From positions 1-58,515 of the forward strand of contig JAHRVG010000049.1 of NCBI GenBank assembly GCA_019090795.1: a DNA stretch of 58,515 nucleotides, in the 5' to 3' direction. Each line of letters begins with the position of its first letter. The stretch's first letter is position 1. Below are positions 26,372-35,730 of this stretch, piece after piece. The notes under the pieces were generated by a model that was given only the letters and a program-made list of their open reading frames with translations, had not been told where the DNA came from and searched no databases. Source of the DNA: Paracoccaceae bacterium (GTDB taxonomy: Bacteria; Pseudomonadota; Alphaproteobacteria; Rhodobacterales; Rhodobacteraceae). The position numbers and the translations under genes are program-made.

Positions 26372-27168
26372 CAAAACCAGTTGTAACCGAAAAACAAATC
26401 ACCGCCTTTCAACGGGATGGCGCTGTTCTGATACCCGGTGCCTTGACCGATTGGGTTGGTGTCATGACCGACGGAATTACCCGCAACCTGAATGATCCAA
26501 GCGATCTCGCCAGCGAAAACAACGTTAAGAAAGGCCGGTTCTTTGACGACTATTGCAATTGGCAGCGCATCCCAGAATTCGAGGATGTGATCCGCAACAG
26601 CCCTGCCGCCGAAATCGCAGCCAAGTTGATGCGCTCCAAAACTGCGCAGATTTTCCATGATCATGTGCTGGTCAAGGAAAGCGGCACCCCGACCCCAACC
26701 CCTTGGCATCAGGATGGGCCATACTATTTCGTTGAAGGGGAGCAAACCATCAGCATGTGGATTCCGGTTGATCCGGTGAGTGATGCCTCTCTGCGCATGA
26801 TCGCTGGGTCGCACCGTTGGGGTAAACCGGTTCGCCCGGTCAGTTGGGCCGATAACAGCGATTTCTACGCCAAAAGTGAAGATTGGATCGAGGTTCCAGA
26901 TCCTGACGCCGATCCAGCCAGTTTTGAGGTTCTGGAATGGCCGATGGAACCTGGTGATATTGTTCTTTTTGATTTCCGCACAGTTCACGGCGCACGCGGT
27001 AACCCCGAGGGTACCTCGCGCCGTGCTTTGTCGTTGCGCTGGGTCGGGGATGATGCGCGCTATGTGGAACGCTCTGGGTGCACATCCCCGCCCTATCCCG
27101 GGCACGGGATGGTGACTGGGCAAAGACTGCGCGCCGACTGGTTTCCGGTGATCTGGGATCAAGGGTAA
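26368..27168 (+). CDS. Phytanoyl-CoA dioxygenase family Fe(II)/2-oxoglutarate oxygenase
   Basis: A 266-residue jelly-roll dioxygenase. The metal triad is visible as H-x-D in PWHQDGPYYF and the distal His in FDFRTVHGARGNP, with the 2-oxoglutarate Arg soon after (SRRALSLRW). N-terminal FQRDGAVLIPGAL is family-typical. Start: GTG at 26368, overlapping the previous TGA, with GGAG nine bases upstream; an in-frame ATG at 26350 would sit well inside the previous gene. The family hydroxylates diverse substrates (phytanoyl-CoA, ectoine, quaternary amines), so the substrate is unknown. Its stop shares one base with the next ATG (TAATG). Confidence 0.88.
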   Translation: MTKPVVTEKQITAFQRDGAVLIPGALTDWVGVMTDGITRNLNDPSDLASENNVKKGRFFDDYCNWQRIPEFEDVIRNSPAAEIAAKLMRSKTAQIFHDHVLVKESGTPTPTPWHQDGPYYFVEGEQTISMWIPVDPVSDASLRMIAGSHRWGKPVRPVSWADNSDFYAKSEDWIEVPDPDADPASFEVLEWPMEPGDIVLFDFRTVHGARGNPEGTSRRALSLRWVGDDARYVERSGCTSPPYPGHGMVTGQRLRADWFPVIWDQG

Positions 27169-28010
27169 TGGCCCGCTATTCGGCAGAGGGTGGAAACTAT
27201 GTCGAAGTTTCTAACGGCCGTCTGTTCTATCGCCAGTATGGGGATGCAAGCGGGCCGGTTCTGGTCTTGGTTCACGGCCTGACCACACCCAGCTTTGTGT
27301 GGCGCGACATGTTGCCGGATTTAATCGCGGCGGGGTTTCAAATTCTGACCTTCGACCACTTTGGCCGCGGGTTTTCATCCTACCCGAAACAGCCCCAAAC
27401 CTTAGATTTTTTTATTCAGGAACTCGAAGAGCTACTGGATTCCCTGAACATCAACACCCCCGTCCACCTGCTGGGCTATTCTATGGGCGGCGGTATTGTA
27501 GCCGCTTTTACCGCACGCCACCCTGCCCGCGTCAACCGGCTCGTCATGCTTGCCCCCGCAGGGTTTCGTGCTGAATTAGGCGGCTTTTTTGATTGGGCTG
27601 CCCGAACACCCTTACTGGGTGATCTGGCGATGCACCTGTTTGGTGGGCGGCTTTTCCGCCAAGGATCAGAGGCTTCAATACAACAGGAGGGGGCCGATCC
27701 GGAAATGGTTGCAATGCAATGTCATGAAACACGAAATTCGGGTTTTGCGGCGGCTGTGCTCAGCAGTATGCGCAATGTCACATCAAAAAACTTGCATTCA
27801 GAACATGCCCGGATTGCCGAGCAGAAAACCCCCTCGCTGGTAATTTTTGCAGCCGATGATACGGTCATTCCGATATCCAGCGCAAAAGCATTAAGCGCAG
27901 CAAACCCGAATGCCAAAATAGTAATCGTGCCAAACTCAGGGCATTGCCTCGCCTATACGCATTCCGGCACAGTAAACAAAGCGGTTCTGGAGTTCCTGAA
28001 CCGCGATTGA
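27168..28010 (+). CDS. Alpha/beta hydrolase
   Basis: A 280-residue alpha/beta-hydrolase. LVLVHGLTTPSFVWRDML supplies the oxyanion loop, GYSMGGG the nucleophile elbow, and the C-terminal FAADDTVIPISSAKAL and NSGHCLAYTH the catalytic Asp and His. Start: ATG at 27168 in the TAATG junction with the dioxygenase gene, with AAGGG just upstream; the longer open frame to 27078 overlaps the upstream gene and is not family-like. Last gene of the coupled run. It converges on the small membrane protein gene, with stops adjoining. Confidence 0.9.
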   Translation: MARYSAEGGNYVEVSNGRLFYRQYGDASGPVLVLVHGLTTPSFVWRDMLPDLIAAGFQILTFDHFGRGFSSYPKQPQTLDFFIQELEELLDSLNINTPVHLLGYSMGGGIVAAFTARHPARVNRLVMLAPAGFRAELGGFFDWAARTPLLGDLAMHLFGGRLFRQGSEASIQQEGADPEMVAMQCHETRNSGFAAAVLSSMRNVTSKNLHSEHARIAEQKTPSLVIFAADDTVIPISSAKALSAANPNAKIVIVPNSGHCLAYTHSGTVNKAVLEFLNRD

Positions 28011-28232
28011 TTACATGTTCAGAAAGGCCATGCGCGCCAGTTTAACCAACAGCAAAACCGGCAGCCACAAGTGCCAGATCAGATCGAATATGTCGATGGG
28101 TTTGGTCAAAGTCCCGTTCATCAACATACGCGTTTTTTCAACCAGATGCGGTTCGGGAAAAAAGGGGGCAAGGCCCAATAGCAACGCAGCAAAAGCAAGG
28201 GTAAGCAGCGGGATTTTATCAATCAGGGACAT
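28011..28232 (-). CDS. Small two-helix membrane protein (often annotated RND transporter in Rhodobacterales)
   Basis: A 73-residue protein with two hydrophobic helices, one near the N-terminus (LTLAFAALLLGLAPF) and one at the C-terminus (LWLPVLLLVKLARMAFL). Between them is a conserved-looking PEPHLVEKTRML...GTLTKPIDIFD segment. I recognise it as a common small protein of Roseobacter genomes that databases often label as RND transporter, although it is too short to be one; its role is unknown. Good ribosome-binding site (GGAG, six bases from ATG) supports expression. It lies between trxA and the alpha/beta hydrolase. Confidence 0.72.
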   Translation of the reverse strand: MSLIDKIPLLTLAFAALLLGLAPFFPEPHLVEKTRMLMNGTLTKPIDIFDLIWHLWLPVLLLVKLARMAFLNM

Positions 28233-28288
28233 TTGTTTGCTCCTTTTCAGTCTCTATATGGCTATGGAAAACAGATGCCATCAAACAC

Positions 28289-28313
28289 AAAAAAGGGCGA
28301 CAATAGCCGCCCT
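28289..28313 (-). terminator. Intrinsic terminator after trxA
   Basis: Read on the minus strand, a 6-bp stem AGGGCG/CGCCCT (28308-28313 with 28294-28299) encloses an 8-nt loop and runs straight into a stretch of five to six U. It lies 23 bp past the trxA stop. This is the clearest classical terminator on the minus strand of the window and separates trxA from the small membrane protein gene. Confidence 0.8.
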
Positions 28314-28335
28314 CAAAACTCTGCGGATCTAACAA

Positions 28336-28656
28336 TCAGATGCTTTCGTTGATCCACTTGGCCAGTGCCGCTTTGGGCGCGGCACCGGTTTTGTTAGATA
28401 CAACCTGACCGTCTTTGAACAGAAACAGCGCCGGAATGCCGCGAACACCCAATTGTGCCGGTGAATTGGGGTTTTCATCCACATTCACTTTGACAATCTT
28501 CACTTTGCCGTCCAGCTCTACCGCCAGCTCTTCCAATGAGGGGCCAATTTGCTTGCAAGGGCCACACCATTCAGCCCAAAAATCCACAACTACCGGAAGA
28601 TCGGAGTTTGTTACTTCGGCTTCAAACGTGGTATCGGTCACTTTTACAGTTGTCAT
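28336..28656 (-). CDS. trxA: Thioredoxin 1
   Basis: A 106-residue thioredoxin. The active site [13 protein letters not shown] and the cis-Pro loop [11 protein letters not shown] are intact, and length is standard. It reduces protein disulfides in the cytoplasm using thioredoxin reductase. The ATG follows GGAG at seven bases. It follows addA by 60 bp, in the order addB-addA-trxA usual for Rhodobacterales, but a promoter-like pair at the addA 3' end suggests it also has its own transcription start; a strong terminator follows. Confidence 0.96.
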   Translation of the reverse strand: MTTVKVTDTTFEAEVTNSDLPVVVDFWAEWCGPCKQIGPSLEELAVELDGKVKIVKVNVDENPNSPAQLGVRGIPALFLFKDGQVVSNKTGAAPKAALAKWINESI

Positions 28657-28691
28657 TTTTCTCTCCTACACAGGATTCTTCAGTTGGCCGT

Positions 28692-28720
28692 AATCTATGT
28701 TTCCCCGCCCCTAGGGTCAA
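28692..28720 (-). promoter_or_regulatory. Putative sigma-70 promoter for trxA
   Basis: On the minus strand TTGACC (28720-28715) and TAGATT (28697-28692) are separated by exactly 17 bases. The -35 box overlaps the addA stop codon, and the -10 ends about 36 bases before the trxA start. The match is five of six and four of six to the consensus, so it is credible but not proven. Confidence 0.5.
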
Positions 28721-31700
28721 GATGTAGTGGGCGCTTGTAGGGCGTTCATCACAATGTCGTTTGGAATTGGCATGAGCCGGGCATTTCTGGTCCAGAGGAT
28801 CGCCACCTCGATTTTGCGGTCGCTATAGATTTGACGTAAGGCGCAGGCATATACAGCCATCTGGCGTAAAACGCCAAGCGGCGTGTCTTGTGGATTATCA
28901 GGAACAATCTGGTTCGTCTTGAAATCTATGGCTAAAACCCGGTCATTCGTAACAATCAGGCGATCTATTACCCCATCAATTTGCCTTCCGCCCAGTTCTG
29001 GCAACACTGCGCTAACGCCGACTTCTGCCAACGCATCGCTGGTAAAAACCGGGGCCAAATCCGGGCTATCCAGAACACTGCACACCTCCTGCAAAACCTG
29101 CGGCAATTCGCCTGCCTCGGCAGGGCGGTTCTCACCTATCAGTAATTTTTCGGCAAGTGCCTGACGGTTCTGCGGATCAACGCCTGCAAGATGCTCCAAC
29201 AGTACATGCACTTGTCTACCCTTTCGCAGGGCGTCCGCCTCTGAAACCGGCTCACCCTCGCCAAACAGCGCTTTTGCCCCATCCAGTTTCGATGGAGACA
29301 AGGGTTGTTCCAATCGCTCAATCGGCGGGGTCTGTGTTTCCATCCATCCCGGAGGTAGTAGATCTTGCTCGTGTGATACTTCTTGGCCTTTGGCAGAAGC
29401 CTCGAACCATTTATATAGCAACGAACGCTCGCCATCCATCAATGGTAATTCTGCCTCCTGAACAGGCAACTGCTCTAGGCCTTGGCGTACAAGATCATAC
29501 CAACTCTCTCCCTCTTTCCCCATATCGCCAGCCCCGCAAACCACAAGCCAGCTCTCGGCGCGGGTCATCGCCACATAAAGCAATCGCATCCGTTCTTGCA
29601 GCTCGAATTTCTTGCGGTTTTCAAGCGCCAGCAACTGGGCATCGGTCGCGTTCTTTTCATCAGTTTTCCAAACGGCAGAACCATCCTGTAAAACAACAAT
29701 CTGGTCAAAATTGGGAGGTCTGCGCTTTGCCGTATCCGGCAGGATCACAATCGGCGCTTCCAGCCCTTTGGCACCGTGCACCGTCATCACCCGAACCTGG
29801 TTGACAGCGCTGTCCATCTCACGCTTGATCTCTAATTTTCCCGATTGAAACCAGTTCAGAAATCCGGCCAGTGTTGGTACATCAACCTGCTCGTATCGCA
29901 GTGCCTGAGACAGCAGTTCATTGATGCCATCGGCCACTTCACCCCCCAGTCTTGCGACAAGTTTCTCACGACCCTTGAACTCGGTGAGGATCATTTCAAT
30001 CAATTCATATGGACGTAGAAAATCAGCCTGATTCAAAAGCTTGCGAAGTATTTGTAATGTATCCGGATGAATATCCTCCATGGCGCGCAATTGCTGCCAA
30101 AGACTTGCTTTGCGCCCATAGGCAAGGGTAAACAATTGACCTTCTGAAAACCCAAGCAAGGGGGACCGCAACGCCTCTGCAAGTGATAAATCGTCTTCTG
30201 GCAAATCCGCGAATTTCAGCAATGACAGTATATCGCGCACCGCCAGTTCCTGCCCCACATCTAGGCGATCGGCCCCAGCCACAGCGACACCGCGCGCCTT
30301 TAGGGATTTGATAATCGCCTTGAACAACGGCCCCCTGCTTTGCACCAGAATCAAAATATCACCCGGTGTTATCGCGCGCGGCGGTTCAGTGCCCGGTAGC
30401 ACCATTTTGCTCTCGGTCACATGGGCGATCCAATCGGCAACTTGCCCCCCCAATATTGCACGCGGATCATCGGGGGAAGGCGTGTCCACCGGCTTGAACC
30501 ACACCATATCCTCGGTTGTTTTCTCAACCTCGAGAAACGGCCAGAGGTCCACGCGCCCCGGCTTGTCCGACTTAATCGCCCTATGGCGAATTTCGCCTTC
30601 CAAACCCTCACCCGCGTCACCTTTAAATACTTGATCCACTAGGCTCAGGACAGGTCGGGCAGAGCGAAACGAATACTGTAAATCCTGCCGCATCAGCTTC
30701 TCACGAATTTGAAAATACCGCGCCTCAAAACGGGCGTACATTTTACTGAACTCCGCCGGATCTGCCCCTTGAAATGAATAAATCGACTGTTTTTCATCCC
30801 CCACAACAAACAGTGTGCGCTCCACATCGCTCGCGCTCTCGCCAGTGGTAAATTCATCCGCCAACCGCGCAATTACCGCCCATTGCGCCGGGCTGGTATC
30901 CTGCGCTTCATCCACCAGTATGTGGTCTATCCCGCCGTCCAGCTTGTACAAAACCCATTGCGCCGAAGCAGAATTTCCCAGCAAGGCGGCTGCTTTGGCG
31001 ATCAGATCATCAAAATCCAGCTTGCCTGTCCGCCCCTTGCGGCGGTCATATTCAGCCAGAAATGCAACCCCGAAACGCGTCAGTGCATTGGCGCGCGCAT
31101 AAGATAGCACCCCGACACGTCTGCGGCGTGCCGACTCAACTTGTTGCGAGAAATCCGCAAGCTCACTGCACAGCTGCGGGTTGGCGTTTTGCAGCTTCTT
31201 GGTCATTATCGCTGTGCCTTTGGCGGAATTTGGCCCGTGAATTTTGCTATTTTTGTAAAGAAGAATACCCTCAAGCGCCCTGAGCGTTTCTGACGGGTTA
31301 TCCTGTGGCAGTAATTTCTCAAAAGAACCGGCATGTTTTACATCGGTAACTGATCCCTCTCGCATAACGGTAATCACGCGCCGCAACAGATCAATATTGG
31401 GTTCCGTCAGGGTCTCAGCCAAAACACTTGCAACGGTTTCACCCTCATCAACCCCAAAATTCGCCGCATCCACCGGCAGGCACACGGCGGCACGCTTTGA
31501 CACGATCTCTCGCAACAACCCGTCCGGCTCTGTGCCCCCAATGTATCGCGCCAACCCATCCACGGCACCTGTCGCCTTGCCATCGGCCAGCTCCTCCAAC
31601 ACCTCTTCACGCAACAGCTTGGCTTGCCGGTCTTCTAGCACCTCGAACAACGGCGAAACGCCAGCCTCAAGTGGAAAGCGCCGCAACAGCTTGTCGCAAA

Positions 31701-32079
31701 AAGAGTGGATCGTCTGAATTTTCAACCCCCCCGGCGTTTCCAGTGCATTGGCAAACAGTGTGCGGGCAAGGCGCAGCTTTTCCGCCCCCAAATCACCGCG
31801 CGGCTCACCCAGATTGGCCAGTGTATCGCGCAGCGTTTCATCCGGCATCATCGCCCAGTCACCGAGCCGTTCAAACAGCCGGTTCTGCATCTCGGCTGCG
31901 GCGGCCTTGGTGTAGGTCAGGCACAGGATTTTCTGTGGTTCTGTCCCATGCAACAACAAGCGTGCCACACGATCCGTCAGTACCCGTGTTTTGCCAGACC
32001 CCGCATTAGCAGAAACCCAGGTCGAAGCCGCCGGATCAGCCGCGCGGATCTGGGCATTTGTTGCCTCTTTGATACTCAT
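28717..32079 (-). CDS. addA: Double-strand break repair helicase-nuclease AddA
   Basis: A 1120-residue UvrD-type helicase with a C-terminal RecB-family nuclease, the alphaproteobacterial AddAB (RecBCD substitute). Walker A STWVSANAGSGKTRVLTDRV is at the N-terminus; helicase motifs DHILVDEAQDTSPAQW, VVGDEKQSIYSFQGADP and MTVHGAKGLEAPIVILPD follow. The nuclease core LAIDFKTNQ with upstream IDGVIDRL lies near the C-terminus. It resects DNA ends for RecA loading. ATGA overlap with addB couples translation, as the subunits form a heterodimer. Confidence 0.96.
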   Translation of the reverse strand: MSIKEATNAQIRAADPAASTWVSANAGSGKTRVLTDRVARLLLHGTEPQKILCLTYTKAAAAEMQNRLFERLGDWAMMPDETLRDTLANLGEPRGDLGAEKLRLARTLFANALETPGGLKIQTIHSFCDKLLRRFPLEAGVSPLFEVLEDRQAKLLREEVLEELADGKATGAVDGLARYIGGTEPDGLLREIVSKRAAVCLPVDAANFGVDEGETVASVLAETLTEPNIDLLRRVITVMREGSVTDVKHAGSFEKLLPQDNPSETLRALEGILLYKNSKIHGPNSAKGTAIMTKKLQNANPQLCSELADFSQQVESARRRRVGVLSYARANALTRFGVAFLAEYDRRKGRTGKLDFDDLIAKAAALLGNSASAQWVLYKLDGGIDHILVDEAQDTSPAQWAVIARLADEFTTGESASDVERTLFVVGDEKQSIYSFQGADPAEFSKMYARFEARYFQIREKLMRQDLQYSFRSARPVLSLVDQVFKGDAGEGLEGEIRHRAIKSDKPGRVDLWPFLEVEKTTEDMVWFKPVDTPSPDDPRAILGGQVADWIAHVTESKMVLPGTEPPRAITPGDILILVQSRGPLFKAIIKSLKARGVAVAGADRLDVGQELAVRDILSLLKFADLPEDDLSLAEALRSPLLGFSEGQLFTLAYGRKASLWQQLRAMEDIHPDTLQILRKLLNQADFLRPYELIEMILTEFKGREKLVARLGGEVADGINELLSQALRYEQVDVPTLAGFLNWFQSGKLEIKREMDSAVNQVRVMTVHGAKGLEAPIVILPDTAKRRPPNFDQIVVLQDGSAVWKTDEKNATDAQLLALENRKKFELQERMRLLYVAMTRAESWLVVCGAGDMGKEGESWYDLVRQGLEQLPVQEAELPLMDGERSLLYKWFEASAKGQEVSHEQDLLPPGWMETQTPPIERLEQPLSPSKLDGAKALFGEGEPVSEADALRKGRQVHVLLEHLAGVDPQNRQALAEKLLIGENRPAEAGELPQVLQEVCSVLDSPDLAPVFTSDALAEVGVSAVLPELGGRQIDGVIDRLIVTNDRVLAIDFKTNQIVPDNPQDTPLGVLRQMAVYACALRQIYSDRKIEVAILWTRNARLMPIPNDIVMNALQAPTTS

Positions 32080-35030
32080 GGCACCTGTTCCGATACCGGT
32101 TCATCGCTGTCTTCCCATTCTCCGCGCCGTGACAAGTGATCGTAATCAGAATAATCTTGGTCTTTCTGCATCCTTGCCCGCGCCGAATACCCCTGCTCGG
32201 GGGCTTGATAAGCCGTTATCAGTTGGCGTAATTCATTCCAGACAGTTACCGCCAAATCGGCCTCTATCTCAATGGGTTGCACCTTTCCCACAGATTCATG
32301 GGGCGAAGAACCAAGCCCGATATATTGCAACCCAGAAACGCTGTTGACCTCAACCCCGTCGAACCCTCCAGCCTCAGCAATCGCTGCTTCTAATTGCAGC
32401 TGTTTATCAAAGTTTTCGATAACCCCTTTCGAGGGGGGCGCTCCGGATTTATAGTCATAAATCAACAGACTACCGGACGTATCCAAATCGATTCTATCTG
32501 CTTTCGCTGTCAGTAGAAAATCAAGCTCCTCAAATCGTCTCTCACCTTTGCGTTCCTGCACAAGAACCCGTCCTTTTTCGCGACGGGAACGCTCGGATGT
32601 TACAAACCAATCCGCAATGCGTGCCAGCCGCGCGAGCCAGAACCGGCGCTCGGCTGGCCATGGGGCTTCTTTCTCTAGTACCTCTGCCGATATTTGAAGA
32701 AAGACACTTGTCGCGTCAGGCGGCATGTTATCGATTGTCTGGGTAATAAACTGTTCAAGAACCTCGTGCAAAGCGATGCCACGCGCAAGCGCGTCCGGTT
32801 GTTTTCCCAATGGATCAATCCGTTTCAGGCCCAAAATTGAACTGGCGTAGATCGCGTAAGGATCGCGGATCAGTGTCTTGATCCGCGTGACCGATAGTCG
32901 GCGGGGCCGCACCTTTACAGGGGGGCAAGGTGCCGGTCGGTTTGCGCGCAGTACCGGTCGCTTTGGCCTATCCAAAAGACCGGCCAAAGCAAGTAATTCA
33001 TCGCCACGCTGCTGCATTTCCTGCAGCGCTGTCTTTCCTTCCTCGCCCAGCCCATTCAGCAAATTGGTCAGGCGGATCAGCCAGCGCGACGCAACAGAAG
33101 GGGCATCCCCCACGCGCGCAGCGCGGGACAGAACAACCTTTGGTGCCGAAATCGCCTGCTGAAAGTCATGGGCTGACAACCCGATCTGGCGCTCGGGGGG
33201 GGGCAGACCGATTTGCTGGCGCATACTTCGGTTCAACCAAGGGTCAGGTGCCTCTAGTTTAGGCCAGACACCCTCATTCAATCCGGCAAGAATCACCAGT
33301 TCTGCGCCTTGTTCGCGCGCTTCGCGTGGCCCCATGATAGCAATTTGGGGATGCGGCGTAATGGATTCGCGCACCTCGCCTTCGTGCAACACCTGCGAAA
33401 AAAGAGCATTGTATTCCGCAGCCGACATATCTGCGGCGGCATCCGCCTCTCTTTCCAGCTTGTCAAAAACCTGCACCGCTTGCTTGCCTGCCTCCCGCTC
33501 CCACAATGTACCGCTTCCAGCAGTTTCCGGGCCCGAAGCAAGATTTTCCGCCAGTGTCCGGTGTCTTGCCAACCATTCGGATAAAGAGGCTGTTTTATTT
33601 CCCTGTAGGGGTTCAAACATTTGTCGCAGCCAACCGGCCCAAATACGTGTTTCCGGCTTATCAGACTTATCCGCCCAAATTGAAATCCGGTTAAAATCTA
33701 CAAAAGGCGCACCTCCACGCAATTCGGTGCGCTCCAGATTGCGTGCTAACAGGCGATAATCTCCGCCCTCCTTGGCGCGCGCACACAGGGGGTGTTTTAG
33801 CATTGAGACCAGGGCAAGCGGCGTCAGGCGTTGGCCAAAACAGCCTGCGGTTAAGCGCAATAGTATACCCGGTGGCGTTTGATGCAGGGGCCTGCCTGCG
33901 CTGTCATCTGGCAGTATCCCCCAGCGCAACAGCGCGGCGGTCACGCGGCGGGTTAATTCCCTGTCCGGTGAAATCAGAACCGCCGCTTGGCCTTCCTCCG
34001 CCGCTTTACGCAAACGAAGCGCCACAGCGCGCGCCTCGTCTTTTTGTGTGTCGGCAATAATCATCGAAACATTGCCCGTTGCCTCTGCAAGCGCAGGGAT
34101 CAGGGCCGGACCCTGAGCAAGCCACTGATCGGTAAAGGGTGCTGGACGCAAAGCCAGCGAAACCAACCTGTTACGTGCAACATGCTGTTGTTGGAAATCT
34201 TGCCAGCTCGGCAGATCATAAATATTACAATTCAACCCCTTACAGAACTTAAATAAACTTGCTTGCGGGTGGTCCATAGACACTTTTTTGTCTTCAAAAT
34301 CGGCCCAAGCCTGCGGGGATAGTTCAGTATCGACACCCGGCAACACCACTGCACCCTGGGGTAAGGATGCTACTGCACGCATAAAGAGCGCAGAAGCCCC
34401 CCGTGATCCGGTTGAACCGGCAACAACCACCGGATGATCAGGCGGTGATTGCACCCATTTTCCCGCCAAAGCCAACGCTGATACTCGCTGGCGATCCTGT
34501 GGATCAACCGGCAACTGTGGATCCCAATGCGATGCCAAAATTCGCAAAAAGCCGAGGCTTCGCTCCCAGTGCCCGGACAGCTCGCCCGTTTTGATTTCCT
34601 CTAGTAATTCGAAAGCAACGCCCTCGCCTTGCATTTCGTCTAACAAGGTCGCCAATGATCCGGCCAGATCAAAAACAGCAGATTGCGGGGCCAAATCAGG
34701 TTGTTGCATTAACAGCACCTTGACCAACTGCGCCAACAGCAACCGTCGCCGAAGACCGGACACAGGGGCAGGCAGGTCAATTGGCAACCCCGGCAGGCCA
34801 GAGATGTCGGTGATTAACCGCACGCGGGGCAACAACAGCGCGCCCTGTTGCAACAGCAGGGTATGAACGCGGCGCTCCATACGACGGGTATTTACAAAAA
34901 TTTCAACCCGCGCCAAAGCCTCGGGCGGGTGGCCCTCAAACCGTTTCAACAATCCATCCACGAAAACACGGGCAAAATCGGCCCCGACAGGAATTGCAAA
35001 GAGTCGCGGCGCTGCCTTGCTGTCAAACAT
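32076..35030 (-). CDS. addB: Double-strand break repair protein AddB
   Basis: A 984-residue partner of AddA. The N-terminal two thirds is an inactive helicase-like region with REAREQGAELVILAGLNEGVWP and the C-terminal third a RecB-type nuclease, with LLIYDYKSGAPPSKG holding the D-x-K catalytic residues and FLLTAKADRIDLD the upstream Asp. No obvious four-cysteine iron-sulfur cluster frames the nuclease, in line with the alphaproteobacterial type. GGAG precedes the ATG by five bases; the start overlaps the murU 3' end by 8 bp. Confidence 0.95.
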   Translation of the reverse strand: MFDSKAAPRLFAIPVGADFARVFVDGLLKRFEGHPPEALARVEIFVNTRRMERRVHTLLLQQGALLLPRVRLITDISGLPGLPIDLPAPVSGLRRRLLLAQLVKVLLMQQPDLAPQSAVFDLAGSLATLLDEMQGEGVAFELLEEIKTGELSGHWERSLGFLRILASHWDPQLPVDPQDRQRVSALALAGKWVQSPPDHPVVVAGSTGSRGASALFMRAVASLPQGAVVLPGVDTELSPQAWADFEDKKVSMDHPQASLFKFCKGLNCNIYDLPSWQDFQQQHVARNRLVSLALRPAPFTDQWLAQGPALIPALAEATGNVSMIIADTQKDEARAVALRLRKAAEEGQAAVLISPDRELTRRVTAALLRWGILPDDSAGRPLHQTPPGILLRLTAGCFGQRLTPLALVSMLKHPLCARAKEGGDYRLLARNLERTELRGGAPFVDFNRISIWADKSDKPETRIWAGWLRQMFEPLQGNKTASLSEWLARHRTLAENLASGPETAGSGTLWEREAGKQAVQVFDKLEREADAAADMSAAEYNALFSQVLHEGEVRESITPHPQIAIMGPREAREQGAELVILAGLNEGVWPKLEAPDPWLNRSMRQQIGLPPPERQIGLSAHDFQQAISAPKVVLSRAARVGDAPSVASRWLIRLTNLLNGLGEEGKTALQEMQQRGDELLALAGLLDRPKRPVLRANRPAPCPPVKVRPRRLSVTRIKTLIRDPYAIYASSILGLKRIDPLGKQPDALARGIALHEVLEQFITQTIDNMPPDATSVFLQISAEVLEKEAPWPAERRFWLARLARIADWFVTSERSRREKGRVLVQERKGERRFEELDFLLTAKADRIDLDTSGSLLIYDYKSGAPPSKGVIENFDKQLQLEAAIAEAGGFDGVEVNSVSGLQYIGLGSSPHESVGKVQPIEIEADLAVTVWNELRQLITAYQAPEQGYSARARMQKDQDYSDYDHLSRRGEWEDSDEPVSEQVP

Positions 35031-35730
35031 ATCCGCTCCTTTTCAATTCGGCTTCAGCCGTGGCGATGCCCTCGGGGCGGCCAACATCTACCCAACCCCC
35101 ATCATGGGAAATACCATAGACACGCCGATCTTTCATCATCTGATCCCAAACGAGGTTAAGCGAAAAGCTGCGCTGTGCAAAATGCCCAAGCAGGTCAGTT
35201 TTAATGATTTGCGCACCGGAATATACGTGGGGTGCGGTTGGCCTGCCTCCACGCCGCTCCAGCACTCCGGTATGATCCATCAGGAAATCTCCGCAACCGG
35301 TATTCTCCTGCGCATTTTCAAGCGGGATCAACATCAGTAAGGCATCCATACGCGCAGGATCCCAAGCTCGTTTAAGCGCCTCAAGCGGATTGCTTCCCGT
35401 CCAAATCATATCAGAATTGAGAGTGAATACCGGCGCCCCACCCAAATGCGGCAGTGCATTTTTCAGGCCACCGCCTGTTTCCAGTATATCAGGCAGTTCC
35501 AGCACCACCCTGATATTTGATTCCGCCAAAAGATGGGCCTGCAACTGATCTGCCCTATAGTGAGCATTCACAACAATGTTTTCCAAACCGGTATCGCGCG
35601 CCAGATCCAATGCATAATCTATCAGCGCCCGCCCCTGAACCGGGATCAGTGGTTTCGGGCGATCCCGTGTCATCTCTCCCATTCGCGTACCAAAACCGGC
35701 AGCAAAGACCATGATCGCATCAGGCTCCAC
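35023..35730 (-). CDS. murU: N-acetylmuramate-1-phosphate uridylyltransferase MurU-like
   Basis: A 235-residue nucleotidyltransferase. The signature FAAGFGTRMGEMTRDRPKPL is the nucleotide-binding loop, with Asp in NSDMIW the metal ligand and NPLEALKRAWDP typical of MurU. With AmgK it converts recycled MurNAc via MurNAc-1-phosphate to UDP-MurNAc, bypassing de novo synthesis. Start is uncertain: GTG at 35730 gives the short leader seen in relatives, ATG at 35712 would cut directly before the loop, and a TTG at 35754 is also open. It overlaps amgK. The amgK neighbour makes MurU more likely than a generic sugar nucleotidyltransferase. Confidence 0.82.
   Translation of the reverse strand: MEPDAIMVFAAGFGTRMGEMTRDRPKPLIPVQGRALIDYALDLARDTGLENIVVNAHYRADQLQAHLLAESNIRVVLELPDILETGGGLKNALPHLGGAPVFTLNSDMIWTGSNPLEALKRAWDPARMDALLMLIPLENAQENTGCGDFLMDHTGVLERRGGRPTAPHVYSGAQIIKTDLLGHFAQRSFSLNLVWDQMMKDRRVYGISHDGGWVDVGRPEGIATAEAELKRSGYV

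Noticed and set aside
26083-27162. 359-codon minus-strand open frame opposite the cyclodeaminase-like and dioxygenase genes
   Set aside because: The sense strand carries complete catalytic motifs of two families; the antisense frame has none.
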